A stretch of 64,000 nt of DNA, from NCBI RefSeq assembly GCF_019977275.1, contig NZ_AP024650.1, positions 2,604,001 to 2,668,000 of the forward strand, written 5' to 3'. A model generated the notes under the pieces. That model searched no databases. It saw nothing but the letters and a program-made list of their open reading frames with translations, and was not told where the DNA came from. The position numbers were made by a program, and so were the translations under genes. The DNA comes from Arthrobacter sp. StoSoilB19 (GTDB lineage Bacteria; Actinomycetota; Actinomycetes; Actinomycetales; Micrococcaceae). Below, in pieces: positions 9,265 through 18,247 of this stretch (within the stretch, counting starts at the first letter, position 1; every line of letters begins with the position of its first letter).

Positions 9265-10317
9265 CTAAAGGCCGGCGGTGATGGCGTCGCCCACGGCCGT
9301 GGTGCTGCGTGCGGTGCCGTCACGCTTTTCGACGTCGGCAACCACGGCAGCTTCAATCCTGCGGGCGGCGTCCGTGTAGCCCAGGTGGTCCAGCAGGAGG
9401 GCCGCGGAGAGGATCGCCGCGGTGGGATCTGCCTTGCCTTGGCCGGCGATGTCCGGCGCGGAACCGTGGACCGGTTCGAACATGGACGGCGCCGTGCGGT
9501 CCATGTTGATGTTGCCGGAGGCGGCCAGGCCGATGCCGCCGGTGATGGCAGCGGCGAGGTCGGTGATGATGTCGCCGAACAGATTGTCCGTGACGATGAC
9601 ATCGAAGCGGGACGGGTCCGTGACCATGAAGATCGTGGCGGCGTCCACGTGCAGGTAGTCGTGCGTGACGTCCGGGAATTCCTGGGCGACGGCTTCGACG
9701 GTGCGCTTCCAGAGGTGGCCGGCGAAGACCAGGACGTTGTGCTTGTGCACCAGGGTGACGTGCTTGCGTTCCCGTGCGCTGGCGCGTCGGAAGGCGTCAC
9801 GGACCACGCGCTCCACGCCGTGGGCGGTGTTCAGGGAAACTTCGGTGGCTACCTCGTGCGGGGTGCCCGCACGCAGGGTGCCGCCGTTCCCGACGTAGGG
9901 CCCTTCAGTGCCTTCGCGGACCACGATGAAGTCGATGGTGCCGGGGTTGGCCAGGGGGCTGCCGACGGTGCCGTAAAGCCGGGAAGGCCGCAGGTTGACG
10001 TAGTGGTCCAGGCTGAACCGGAGCTTGAGGAGCAGCTCACGCTCGATGATGCCGGACGGGATCCGGGTGTCGCCGGGGGCGGCGCCCACCGCGCCGAAGA
10101 GGATGGCGTCGCGGGTCTTCAGGTCGGCCAGGACGTCGTCCGGCAGGGTCTCGCCGGTGCGAAGCCAGTGCTCGGCGCCGAGTTCGTAATGCGTGGGCTT
10201 GAGCTCCACGCCCTCCGCCGCAACAGCCTTTTCCAGGACTTTAAGGGCCTCGGCAATGACCTCGGGGCCGATGCCGTCGCCGGGAATAACTGCAAGATCG
10301 ATGGAGGATGCGCTCAT
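9265..10317 (-). CDS. leuB: 3-isopropylmalate dehydrogenase
   Basis: 350 residues, the normal length. It oxidises 3-isopropylmalate to 2-isopropyl-3-oxosuccinate in leucine synthesis, using NAD. It begins [13 protein letters not shown], the family N-terminal signature. The metal and substrate region is [26 protein letters not shown], and the NAD loop is [32 protein letters not shown] -10-like box lies 6 nt before the ATG, so a leaderless mRNA is likely. A palindrome at 10358-10373, similar to that of ilvD, lies about 40-55 nt upstream. Confidence 0.96.
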   Translation of the reverse strand: MSASSIDLAVIPGDGIGPEVIAEALKVLEKAVAAEGVELKPTHYELGAEHWLRTGETLPDDVLADLKTRDAILFGAVGAAPGDTRIPSGIIERELLLKLRFSLDHYVNLRPSRLYGTVGSPLANPGTIDFIVVREGTEGPYVGNGGTLRAGTPHEVATEVSLNTAHGVERVVRDAFRRASARERKHVTLVHKHNVLVFAGHLWKRTVEAVAQEFPDVTHDYLHVDAATIFMVTDPSRFDVIVTDNLFGDIITDLAAAITGGIGLAASGNINMDRTAPSMFEPVHGSAPDIAGQGKADPTAAILSAALLLDHLGYTDAARRIEAAVVADVEKRDGTARSTTAVGDAITAGL

Positions 10318-10357
10318 GTCTTCAGGGTAGCCAGACCATCCATATGCTGGTCAAGCC

Positions 10358-10373
10358 GTCCCATATTCCGGAC
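10358..10373. promoter_or_regulatory. Candidate operator upstream of leuB
   Basis: GTCCCATATTCCGGAC is an imperfect palindrome between divergent leuB and the histidine kinase gene. It matches the ilvD element GTCTCATATTTCGAGAC at 10 of the first 12 bases and ends in the same GAC, with one base fewer. This suggests one regulator for both leucine and valine/isoleucine genes. Confidence 0.4.
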
Positions 10374-10467
10374 ACCGGGTCCGTCGGCGGCGTTGGAGTC
10401 CCGGACGTGTACAGCGATCAGCCCCAGGCATGAGGCACCCGCCACCGCATCAGCATAGAGTTTCGGG

Positions 10468-11661
10468 GTGGAATTACGGCACAAGGCTTATCACTGGCTC
10501 CGGGTCAACACCTTCCGGGTGGACCTGGTCCTCATGCTGGCGCTCCTGCTTTTCTGCGGCCCGGTGTACCTCATCGCGGACCGACCCTGGCACTTCGTGC
10601 TGTCGAGCGCACTGGTGGTGCCGCTGGCATGGCGACGCACCCGGCCGGTGCCCGCGGCGGGCGCCATTGTGCTGGCATCTCTGGCGTTGTGGGCGTCCGG
10701 GCTGGAGCCCCTGGCGGGATTGATGGCTGTTCCGCTGATCATCTATGCCGTTGCCGCCTACGGTCCTGCCTGGGCCAGCCGGTCGGTCCTTGGCCTGGGC
10801 CTGCTGGGCGGCGTGCTGCTGACCACCCGAAACCTCAGCAGCACGGCCCAAACGGGCGTGCTGGGCCTCACCATCAGTGCCGTGTACACCGTACTGATCT
10901 GGATGCTGGTGTTGTTCAGTTGGACCCTCGGGGACTTGACACGCGTCCGCCGTCAGCAGCTGCAGACCCTCGCGGACCGTGCCCGTCGGCTCGAAACCGA
11001 ACAACAGCAGGAACGCTCCCTGGCCGCCGCCGATGAACGCGCCCACATTGCCCGTGAGATGCACGACATCGTGGCGCATTCCCTGTCCGTGATCATCACC
11101 CAGTCCGACGGTGCACGATACGCCGCGGCAGCCAACCCTGCCGTGGCCACGGAAACGCTGGCCACCGTCGCCGCCACGGCACGGGAATCGTTGGCGGAAA
11201 TGCGCCGACTGCTGGGTGTGCTGCGGCACGGCGATGAGTCCACCACCCGCCCGTTGCCCGGACTTGTGGACCTCGATGAGCTGTTCCTGGGGTTCCGTTC
11301 GGCCGGCCTGCCGCTGGACGTCGAACAGCTGGGATCGCCGCGGCGCACCCTGCCTCCGGGCGCCGAACTCACGGCATACCGGGTCCTCCAGGAATCCCTG
11401 ACGAACGTCCTCAAGCATGCAGGTCCGCGGGCCCGGGCCCGGGTTTTGGTGCGGTGGCAGCCACGCGGGCTGCAGCTCGAAGTGCACGACGACGGCCGGG
11501 GCGCTGCTGCCCATCCGGCGGTGGGTGCCGGGGAAGACGGCGGTAACGGGCTGCGGGGCATGCGGGAACGGATCAGCCTTTACGATGGTTCGTTGGCGGC
11601 CCGCCCGGCCGCGGGCGGGGGCTTCCAGGTTTCGGCCTTCCTTCCCTACACCGAGGCTTGA
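10468..11661 (+). CDS. Sensor histidine kinase (NarL-type, HisKA_3)
   Basis: 397 residues. Four to five membrane helices fill residues 15-152, followed by a short coiled coil and the dimerisation/phosphoacceptor motif REMHDIVAHSLSVI with His199. The HATPase domain has VLQESLTNVLKHAG (N box) and GNGLRGMRERI (G box). There is no large extracellular domain, so it probably senses the membrane or works through the transporter encoded downstream. GTG 10468 is preceded by TAGAGT at exactly 6 nt, pointing to a leaderless mRNA. It is followed by its response regulator and an ABC transporter, an arrangement seen for envelope-stress and peptide-antibiotic modules. Confidence 0.93.
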   Translation: MELRHKAYHWLRVNTFRVDLVLMLALLLFCGPVYLIADRPWHFVLSSALVVPLAWRRTRPVPAAGAIVLASLALWASGLEPLAGLMAVPLIIYAVAAYGPAWASRSVLGLGLLGGVLLTTRNLSSTAQTGVLGLTISAVYTVLIWMLVLFSWTLGDLTRVRRQQLQTLADRARRLETEQQQERSLAAADERAHIAREMHDIVAHSLSVIITQSDGARYAAAANPAVATETLATVAATARESLAEMRRLLGVLRHGDESTTRPLPGLVDLDELFLGFRSAGLPLDVEQLGSPRRTLPPGAELTAYRVLQESLTNVLKHAGPRARARVLVRWQPRGLQLEVHDDGRGAAAHPAVGAGEDGGNGLRGMRERISLYDGSLAARPAAGGGFQVSAFLPYTEA

Positions 11662-11663
11662 GC

Positions 11664-12392
11664 ATGACTTTGCCACTAGACCGTGACACAACCGCTCCGA
11701 TCCGAGTGGCGCTGGTCGATGACCAGCAACTGGTGCGGTCGGGATTCAGAATGCTGATCAACTCCCAGCCGGACCTTGACGTCGTGGTCGAGGCCGGGAA
11801 CGGGCTCGAGGCACTCCAGGCCCTCGGAGCAGCAGCCGCCGACGTCGTCCTGATGGACGTGCGCATGCCGGGAATGGACGGCATCGAGGCCACCCGCAGG
11901 CTTATCGAACGCGCCGCTTCCGCCCCCGCCGGGTCAGCCAGGGCTGAACTTCGCGTCGTGGTGCTCACGACCTTCGATCTGGACGAGTACGCACTGGCGG
12001 CAATCGAAGCCGGCGCCAGCGGTTTCCTCCTGAAGGACGCCCCGCCGGAGGAACTGCTGGAAGCCATCCGCACGGTGCACCGCGGGGACGCCGTCATCGC
12101 CCCCTCCACCACCCGCCGGCTCCTGGACCACGTAGCTCCGCTGCTGCGCGCGCACGGCAACGAACGGCCCGAGGACCACGAGGCCGTCGAACGGCTCACA
12201 GCCCGCGAGCGCGAAGTGTTCACCCTCATGGCACAAGGGCGATCCAACCCTGAGATCGCGGCAGACCTGTTTGTCTCCGAAGCAACCGTCAAAACGCATG
12301 TAGGGCACATCCTGGCCAAGCTTGGGGCACGGGACCGGGTCCAGGCAGTCGTGCTCGCCTACGAGACCGGGGTGGTCACTCCCGGGGGCTGA
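11664..12392 (+). CDS. LuxR/NarL-family response regulator
   Basis: 242 residues. Receiver domain: acidic pocket VALVDDQQL, phosphoacceptor Asp65 in VVLMDVRMPG, and Lys in FLLKDAPPEE. A C-terminal LuxR HTH follows (LTAREREVFTLMAQGRSN ... SEATVKTHVGHILAKLG). ATG 11664 has GAGG 7 nt upstream and lies 2 nt after the kinase stop; TTG 11658, overlapping the stop, is less likely. It is the partner of the kinase upstream, and the probable target is the ABC transporter operon starting about 100 bp downstream. Confidence 0.94.
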   Translation: MTLPLDRDTTAPIRVALVDDQQLVRSGFRMLINSQPDLDVVVEAGNGLEALQALGAAAADVVLMDVRMPGMDGIEATRRLIERAASAPAGSARAELRVVVLTTFDLDEYALAAIEAGASGFLLKDAPPEELLEAIRTVHRGDAVIAPSTTRRLLDHVAPLLRAHGNERPEDHEAVERLTAREREVFTLMAQGRSNPEIAADLFVSEATVKTHVGHILAKLGARDRVQAVVLAYETGVVTPGG

Positions 12393-12493
12393 CGCCTGGC
12401 GCGGTGGTCTCAGACCTGGGTATGAGGCCGGCCCCGGCAGGACCAGACCACCGGCCGATCCCCGGGCGCCGGGTGCGGCCATAGCGTGGAAAC

Positions 12494-13270
12494 ATGACAA
12501 CTTCCGCGCATGCCCATACTGCTTTGAACAGGCAAAACATCACCTCCGCTCCCGCCGTGCAGGCCCTCTCCCTGGCCAAGACGTACGGCCGCGGCGCCAC
12601 CCGCGTCAGCGCCCTGCGTGAGGTCAGCGTCACATTCGATGCCGGCCGCTTCACCGCAATAATGGGCCCTTCCGGCTCCGGAAAGTCCACCCTGATGCAC
12701 TGCCTCGCCGGCCTGGACACCGCGGACTCCGGACGGATCCTGGTGGGCGGGACGGACATCACGGCCCTGAACGACAAGCAGCTCACCACTCTTCGCCGCG
12801 ACAGGATCGGATTTGTCTTCCAGGCCTTTAACCTCGTGCCGACGCTGACAGCCGAACAGAACATCACGCTGCCGCTGGCACTGGCAAACAAGGCCACCGA
12901 CGCCGCCTGGTTCGACACAGTGGTGGCCACGCTTGGCCTTAAGGACAGGCTCCGGCACCGGCCGCACGAGCTCTCCGGCGGTCAACAGCAGCGGGTGGCC
13001 GTGGCCCGGGCCCTGCTGACCCGGCCCGACGTGGTGTTCGGGGACGAACCTACCGGCAACCTTGATTCGACCGCCGGCGGCGAGGTCCTGGCACTGCTGC
13101 GCCGCAGCAGCCGGGAAATGGGCCAGACGATCATCATGGTCACCCACGATCCGGTGGCGGCCAGCTACGCCGACCGCGTGGTCCTGATGAGTGACGGCGG
13201 TCTGGTGGGCGAGATCGCCGAGCCCACCGCCGGGTCCGTCCTCGCTGCCCTCGGCAAGCTGGGAGGCTGA
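12494..13270 (+). CDS. ABC transporter ATP-binding protein (MacB/LolD type)
   Basis: 258 residues. Walker A is GPSGSGKST, signature LSGGQQQR, Walker B VVFGDEPT, and the H-loop His lies in IIMVTHDP. The sequence class (FVFQAFNLVPTLTAEQNI) is that of LolD/MacB ATPases that energise FtsX-type permeases. TAGCGT sits 6 nt before the ATG, so the transcript is probably leaderless and separate from the two-component genes. It ends 2 nt before the permease gene, whose GTG follows GGGAGG. Likely an exporter of peptides, antibiotics or lipids. Confidence 0.94.
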   Translation: MTTSAHAHTALNRQNITSAPAVQALSLAKTYGRGATRVSALREVSVTFDAGRFTAIMGPSGSGKSTLMHCLAGLDTADSGRILVGGTDITALNDKQLTTLRRDRIGFVFQAFNLVPTLTAEQNITLPLALANKATDAAWFDTVVATLGLKDRLRHRPHELSGGQQQRVAVARALLTRPDVVFGDEPTGNLDSTAGGEVLALLRRSSREMGQTIIMVTHDPVAASYADRVVLMSDGGLVGEIAEPTAGSVLAALGKLGG

Positions 13271-13272
13271 TC

Positions 13273-15807
13273 GTGCTGCGCGTTGCCTTCTCGCAATTCC
13301 AGTCCCACAGCCGCCGGTTCATTGCCGTCGGCCTGGCGGTGATGCTGTCAGTGGCGTTCCTGTCCACCACCCTGATGATGGGGGCGAGTACCCGTGCTTC
13401 GCTGGGTGCCAGCCTCGGAGAGGCCTACAGCAAGGCCGGCCTCATCGCCACCCCGGACACGGGAACCTTCAACGATGCCGCCCTGGCAGCAGTCCGTGCG
13501 GTACCTGGCGTGACCGAGGCCTATGGCCGGATGGAGGCGTACACCGAGTTCACCGCCGGCGGCCAGGAGGTGTTTGCGCAGGCCCGGAACCTGGCGCCGA
13601 TGGCCTTGGAAACCGCGGCCGTGACCTACGGCGCCCTCCCGGAGAGTGCTGACGGCGTTGCGGTGGACGGGGCTGCCGCCGCCCGCTACGGGCTGCGCAT
13701 CGGCGACTCCCTGACCCTCAGGGCCCCCGGCGGCGCCACAACCGTGGCCATGACCGTCACCGGGATCCTTCGCGGCAGCAACGACCCCTTCACCTCTGCC
13801 CTCCCGCAGATCGTCGCCGGGACACCGGCCGTCAGTGCCCTGGCAGCCGGTGCCCGGGACCCGCAAGGTGGTACCGGCGCCGGCGCCGGCTACGGGACCA
13901 TCCAGTTGGCCCTGGCTTCAGGCATCGACGCCGCCACAACCAGCAAGAACGTGCTGGCGGCGCTCACCGGCGTCGGCGCCGGCGCGCAGGTCAAAACAGC
14001 AGACGAACAGGTCACCGCCCAGGTGGCGATGATGACCGGAGGCCAGGATGAACTGACAATCATCCTGCTGGCGTTCGCCGGGGTCGCCCTGATTGTCTCC
14101 GGCCTGGTGGTGACCAACACCTTCGCGGTGCTGGTGGCCCAACGCACCAGGGAACTGGCGCTGCTCAGGTGCCTGGGGGCGTGCCGGAGCCAGGTACGCA
14201 ACTCGGTCCTGGCCGAAGCCCTGGTGGTGGGCCTGGTGTCCTCTGCGGCTGGTGTGCTCGCCGCCGTCGCCCTGATGGCTGCCCTGATCGGCTGGGCCGG
14301 GACGCAGCCGGACATGGCGTTTGCCACCATGGCCGTCCCGTCGTCGTCCGTCATTGCGGGGCTGGCAGTAGGCACATTCCTGACCCTGGGCGCCGCCCTG
14401 GTTCCCGCGAAAGCTGCCACGGCCGTGGCTCCGCTTGCTGCCCTGCGGCCGGCTGACGATGCCGGAATCGGGAACCGGCGCGGCCGAGTGCGACTGGTGC
14501 TGGGCCTTGCCGCCCTTGCCCTTGGTATTCCGTTGCTGGCCCTCGGCGCCGCGGGCGTGATGCTGGTGGTGGCCTTCGCCGGCGGCGTGCTCTCCTTCGT
14601 CGGAGTCCTGCTCTGCGCCACCCTGTTCGTCCCGCAGCTGGTGGGCCTGGCGGGACGGTTGGCCTCCCCTGCCGGCGTCCCCGGGAAGCTGGCCGCACTC
14701 AATGCCGTCCGCAACCCGGCCCGGACTTCCGTCACCGCTGCCGCCCTCCTGATCGGCGTCACGCTGGTGTCCCTCATGATGACCGGGGCTGCCACTGCCC
14801 GCCAGGCGTTTGATGACGCCCTCGCCGGTACCTACCCCGTGGATATGGCCATCACCGGGGGTGCACTGACAGCCCTCGAGCGTGACGCAGTAGCACGGAT
14901 CGACGGCGTCGCTACTGCGGCCTTGCTGCCGGTAGCAGGCACCATGGCCGGCGAAGGCATGGACAGCCCCGTCTATGCCCTCGACGCGGCGGAGGCCGGC
15001 CGGCTGCTCCGCGACACCACTATTACCCTTGAACCGGGCAGGATCTACCTGCCCGAAGGCTCCCCGGCCGGATCCGTTGAGGTCAACGGCGCCGCCGGAC
15101 GGGCCACCTTGGAAGCCGTGGTGCTGCGGACCCGCAACATCCCGGCCCTGGTGTCCACCGACACCGCCCGCCAGTCGGGCCTGACGGGCAGTGGCGTTGC
15201 CCCAACAGACAGTGCGCGGACCGATGGCACCGGCCCCGCGGCCAGTGCCGTCTGGCTGCGCCTGGCGGACGCTCCCGGCGGCGCACCGCTGTCCGCAGAC
15301 CGGATCAAGGACATCCAGTCCGCTGTTGCCCAGGCAGCAGGCGTGTCCGCGGGTGCGGTCAGCGGCGCCGCCATAGAGCGGGTCACCTTCAATGAGGTCA
15401 TCGACGTACTGCTCCTAGTGGTCACGGGCCTATTGGGGGTGGCGGTGCTGATCGCGCTGATCGGCGTGGCCAATACACTGTCGCTGTCCGTGCTCGAACG
15501 GACCAGGGAGAACTCCCTGCTCCGGGCGCTGGGCCTTACCAAAGGCCAGCTGCGGGGCATGCTGGCCCTTGAGGCAGCCCTGGTGGCCGGCGTCGCCGCA
15601 GTGATTGGTGCTGTCCTGGGCAGCGTCTATGGCTGGCTGGGGGCGCGGTCCGCCCTCGGCAGCCTGGCCGAGGTCACACCCTCCGTCCCTTGGCTGCAGT
15701 TGTTGGGGGTACTGGCCGTGGCCGTGGTCGCCGGCCTGCTGGCGTCGGTCATTCCTGCCCGGCGTGCGGCACGGCTGTCGCCTGTCCAGGGGCTTGCCGC
15801 CGCATAG
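13273..15807 (+). CDS. ABC transporter permease, FtsX-like, two-domain
   Basis: 844 residues. An N-terminal membrane helix (about 15-40) and a large extracellular region are followed by three helices of a first FtsX domain (about 255-390), with the characteristic QRTRELALLRCLGA. Two more helices and a second MacB-like extracellular part follow, then a final FtsX domain (about 710-840) with ERTRENSLLRALGLTKGQLRGM. This 4+4-type layout is usual for actinobacterial exporters. GTG 13273 has GGGAGG upstream. It forms a transporter with the ATPase in front and ends at a bidirectional terminator. Confidence 0.92.
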   Translation: MLRVAFSQFQSHSRRFIAVGLAVMLSVAFLSTTLMMGASTRASLGASLGEAYSKAGLIATPDTGTFNDAALAAVRAVPGVTEAYGRMEAYTEFTAGGQEVFAQARNLAPMALETAAVTYGALPESADGVAVDGAAAARYGLRIGDSLTLRAPGGATTVAMTVTGILRGSNDPFTSALPQIVAGTPAVSALAAGARDPQGGTGAGAGYGTIQLALASGIDAATTSKNVLAALTGVGAGAQVKTADEQVTAQVAMMTGGQDELTIILLAFAGVALIVSGLVVTNTFAVLVAQRTRELALLRCLGACRSQVRNSVLAEALVVGLVSSAAGVLAAVALMAALIGWAGTQPDMAFATMAVPSSSVIAGLAVGTFLTLGAALVPAKAATAVAPLAALRPADDAGIGNRRGRVRLVLGLAALALGIPLLALGAAGVMLVVAFAGGVLSFVGVLLCATLFVPQLVGLAGRLASPAGVPGKLAALNAVRNPARTSVTAAALLIGVTLVSLMMTGAATARQAFDDALAGTYPVDMAITGGALTALERDAVARIDGVATAALLPVAGTMAGEGMDSPVYALDAAEAGRLLRDTTITLEPGRIYLPEGSPAGSVEVNGAAGRATLEAVVLRTRNIPALVSTDTARQSGLTGSGVAPTDSARTDGTGPAASAVWLRLADAPGGAPLSADRIKDIQSAVAQAAGVSAGAVSGAAIERVTFNEVIDVLLLVVTGLLGVAVLIALIGVANTLSLSVLERTRENSLLRALGLTKGQLRGMLALEAALVAGVAAVIGAVLGSVYGWLGARSALGSLAEVTPSVPWLQLLGVLAVAVVAGLLASVIPARRAARLSPVQGLAAA

Positions 15808-15840
15808 CCCGCCGACGGCCGGGCCAGGGCGCCGGAACGG

Positions 15841-15882
15841 GAAAGGGCAGGTGGCGCGGAAGTCCGCCTCACCTGCCCTTTC
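15841..15882. terminator. Bidirectional terminator between ABC permease and metG
   Basis: Perfect 13-bp outer arms beginning GAAAGGGCAGGTG, with an additional 5-bp inner stem. On the plus strand the 3' arm ends in CCCTTTC. It separates two convergent genes. Confidence 0.75.
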
Positions 15883-15895
15883 GTGCGCCGGAACC

Positions 15896-17455
15896 TCAGG
15901 CTTCGGCCGGTTCCTCGAACTTGGGGAACACAGGAGTGGGAGCCGGCAGTGCCGTTCCCGGGACGATCGGGCTGGCGATGGCGGCGAACTGGCGGGCTTC
16001 ACCTTCTGCCTGGCCCAGGGCGTCCAGGAGCTTGGCCGTGGCGTTGGGCATGACCGGCTGGGCCAGGATGGCCACGATCCGCAGGACCTCCAGGGTCACG
16101 TACAGGACGGTGTTCATGCGTTCGACGTCGGTCTTCCGCAGGACCCAGGGCGCCTGATCGGCGAAGTAGGCGTTGGTGTGGTGCAGCACGCCCCAGACAG
16201 CTTCCAGGGCGCGGCTGAATTCCTGCTTGTCGAAGGCGGCGCGGGCGGCGTCCAGCAGGCCGTTGGCCTGGTCAAGGATGGCCTGGTCCGCAGCCGTGAA
16301 CTCTCCGGGGGTGGGAACCGAGGCGCCGCAGTTCTTCGCCACCATGGACAGCGACCGCTGTGCGAGGTTGCCGAAGTTGTTCGCCAAGTCCGCGTTCATG
16401 CGCCCCACGATGGCCTCATGGTTGTAGCTGCCATCGGCCCCGAACGGGACTTCGCGGAGGAAGAAGAACCGCACCTGGTCCAGCCCATAGCGGGCAACGA
16501 AATCGGCAGGAGCCACCACGTTGCCCAGGGACTTGGACATCTTGACCCCGTTGTTGTGCAGGAACCCGTGGATCATGACCCGCTTGGGCAGATCCAGCCC
16601 TGCGCTCATCAGGAAGGCGGGCCAGTAGATGGCGTGGAACCGGGAGATGTCCTTGCCGATGATGTGGACGTCGGCGGGCCAGTACTTCCGGAACTTGTCC
16701 GAGTCCACATCCGGGTAACCGACGCCCGTGAGGTAGTTGGTCAGCGCGTCCACCCAGACATACATGACGTGCTTGTCGTTGCCGGGCACGGGAACGCCCC
16801 AGTCGAACGTGGTCCGGCTGATGGACAGATCCTCCAGCCCGCGCTTGACGAAGCTGATGACCTCGTTGAACCGGTACTGCGGCGCGCCGAATTCCGGGTG
16901 GGATTCATACAGTGCCAGCAGTTTGTCCTGGTAGGCGGACAGCCGGAAGAAGTAGCTCTCCTCCGCCGTCCACGTCACCTCAGTGTCCGTCTCTTTCGAG
17001 TAGCGCACGCCGTCGTCCTTGACCACGGTGTCATCCTCGCCATAGAAGGCTTCGTCCCGGACGGAGTACCAGCCCTCGTACTTGGAGAGGTAGATGTCCC
17101 CGTTCGCTTCCATCTTCTTCCAGATGGCCTGCGAGGCAGCGTAGTGGTCCTCGTCCGTGGTGCGGATGAAGCGGTCGTAGCTGATGCCCAGCGCGGCGTG
17201 CGCGGCCATGTAGACCTCCGCGTTCCGGTCCACCAGCTCCTTGGGCGTGACGCCCTCCTTCTCCGCGGTCTGGGCAATCTTCATGCCGTGCTCGTCCGTG
17301 CCGGTCAGGAACATCACGTCATAACCGTCCAGCCGCTTGAAGCGCGCCATGGCGTCGGTGGCTATGTACTCGTAGGCATGACCGATGTGCGGCACACCGT
17401 TGGGGTAGGTGATGGCCGTGGTGATGTAGAACGGCGTTTTTTCTGGAGCAGTCAC
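15896..17455 (-). CDS. metG: Methionine--tRNA ligase
   Basis: 519 residues. It charges tRNA-Met. The HIGH motif lies in [14 protein letters not shown] and the KMSKS loop in [10 protein letters not shown]. The CxxC zinc knuckle of the long MetG form is absent and there is no C-terminal EMAP-like domain, so this is the shorter MetG2 type. GTG 17455 (VTAPEKTPF) has AAGG upstream. It is flanked by two unrelated ABC export operons. It shares the strand with the ABC genes upstream, whose ATPase stops 36 nt before its start. Confidence 0.96.
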   Translation of the reverse strand: MTAPEKTPFYITTAITYPNGVPHIGHAYEYIATDAMARFKRLDGYDVMFLTGTDEHGMKIAQTAEKEGVTPKELVDRNAEVYMAAHAALGISYDRFIRTTDEDHYAASQAIWKKMEANGDIYLSKYEGWYSVRDEAFYGEDDTVVKDDGVRYSKETDTEVTWTAEESYFFRLSAYQDKLLALYESHPEFGAPQYRFNEVISFVKRGLEDLSISRTTFDWGVPVPGNDKHVMYVWVDALTNYLTGVGYPDVDSDKFRKYWPADVHIIGKDISRFHAIYWPAFLMSAGLDLPKRVMIHGFLHNNGVKMSKSLGNVVAPADFVARYGLDQVRFFFLREVPFGADGSYNHEAIVGRMNADLANNFGNLAQRSLSMVAKNCGASVPTPGEFTAADQAILDQANGLLDAARAAFDKQEFSRALEAVWGVLHHTNAYFADQAPWVLRKTDVERMNTVLYVTLEVLRIVAILAQPVMPNATAKLLDALGQAEGEARQFAAIASPIVPGTALPAPTPVFPKFEEPAEA

Positions 17456-17491
17456 GTTCGGACGGTTACCTTCAGTGCGGAGTGGGCGGGG

Positions 17492-18247
17492 CTAGATCAG
17501 TTCTGTCAGGGTATCGCTCAGCCGGACCAGTTCGTGGTCGTGGGAGGCCACCAGGACGGCGATCCCGTCAGAGGTGGTGTCCTTCAGGATACTGATAATG
17601 CGGTTGGCAGAGGCACGGTCCAGGCTGGCGGTGGGCTCGTCCACCACCAGGACCCTGGTGCCCAGGATCAGGGCGCGGGCGATCGCCACGCGCTGCCGTT
17701 CACCGCCGGACAGCTGGGCGGGACGGTGCCGCATCCGCCGGCCAAGGCCCACCAGGTCCAGGAGGTCCTTGGCCATGTCGCGCCGCTGGTCCACTTCGCC
17801 GTCCGGAACGGCAGGCAGGAGCACGTTCTCCAGTGCGCTCATGCCGTCGATCAGGGCACCGCCCTGGTCCACATAACCGATCAGTGCACGACGGCGGTCG
17901 GCGATTTCGTCGTCGCCCATGCTTTCGAGCGAATCGCCTTCCCAGAAAACGCGGCCCGACGTCGGCAGGGTGAGTCCCGCGCCGACGGTCAGGATGCTGG
18001 TCTTGCCGGAGCCGCTTCGGCCGGCCACACAGTGCATTTCGCCGGCGTGCAGGGTCAGGTCGAAGCCTTCCACCACGCTCACGGCCTCGGCGCCGCCCTT
18101 TCCACCGCCATAGCGGATGGTGATGTCGCGCATCTCCAGCGGGGTGGCGTGGTCGGCCGACTTGACGATGGTGTTGGCCCGGGTCTGCAGGGGGACCTCG
18201 TTGGAGCCGCTCCTGCGGCTGCGCTGGAGGTTCGTCGGGTTTGTCAT
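17492..18247 (-). CDS. ABC transporter ATP-binding protein
   Basis: 251 residues. Walker A GRSGSGKTS, signature LSGGERQRV, Walker B VLVVDEPTASLD, H-loop VASHDHE. It belongs to the LolD/MacB group by its FtsX-type partner. A 40-residue basic N-terminal extension precedes the domain. ATG 18247 overlaps the stop of the permease gene (ATGA), so the two are translationally coupled. The usual gene order ATPase-permease is reversed here. Confidence 0.92.
   Translation of the reverse strand: MTNPTNLQRSRRSGSNEVPLQTRANTIVKSADHATPLEMRDITIRYGGGKGGAEAVSVVEGFDLTLHAGEMHCVAGRSGSGKTSILTVGAGLTLPTSGRVFWEGDSLESMGDDEIADRRRALIGYVDQGGALIDGMSALENVLLPAVPDGEVDQRRDMAKDLLDLVGLGRRMRHRPAQLSGGERQRVAIARALILGTRVLVVDEPTASLDRASANRIISILKDTTSDGIAVLVASHDHELVRLSDTLTELI

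Noticed and set aside
10468..15807. Complete antimicrobial-peptide resistance module (BceRS-AB type)
   Set aside because: The kinase has four to five membrane helices and is NarL-type rather than the two-helix BceS type, so only a general sensor-plus-ABC exporter call is supported.
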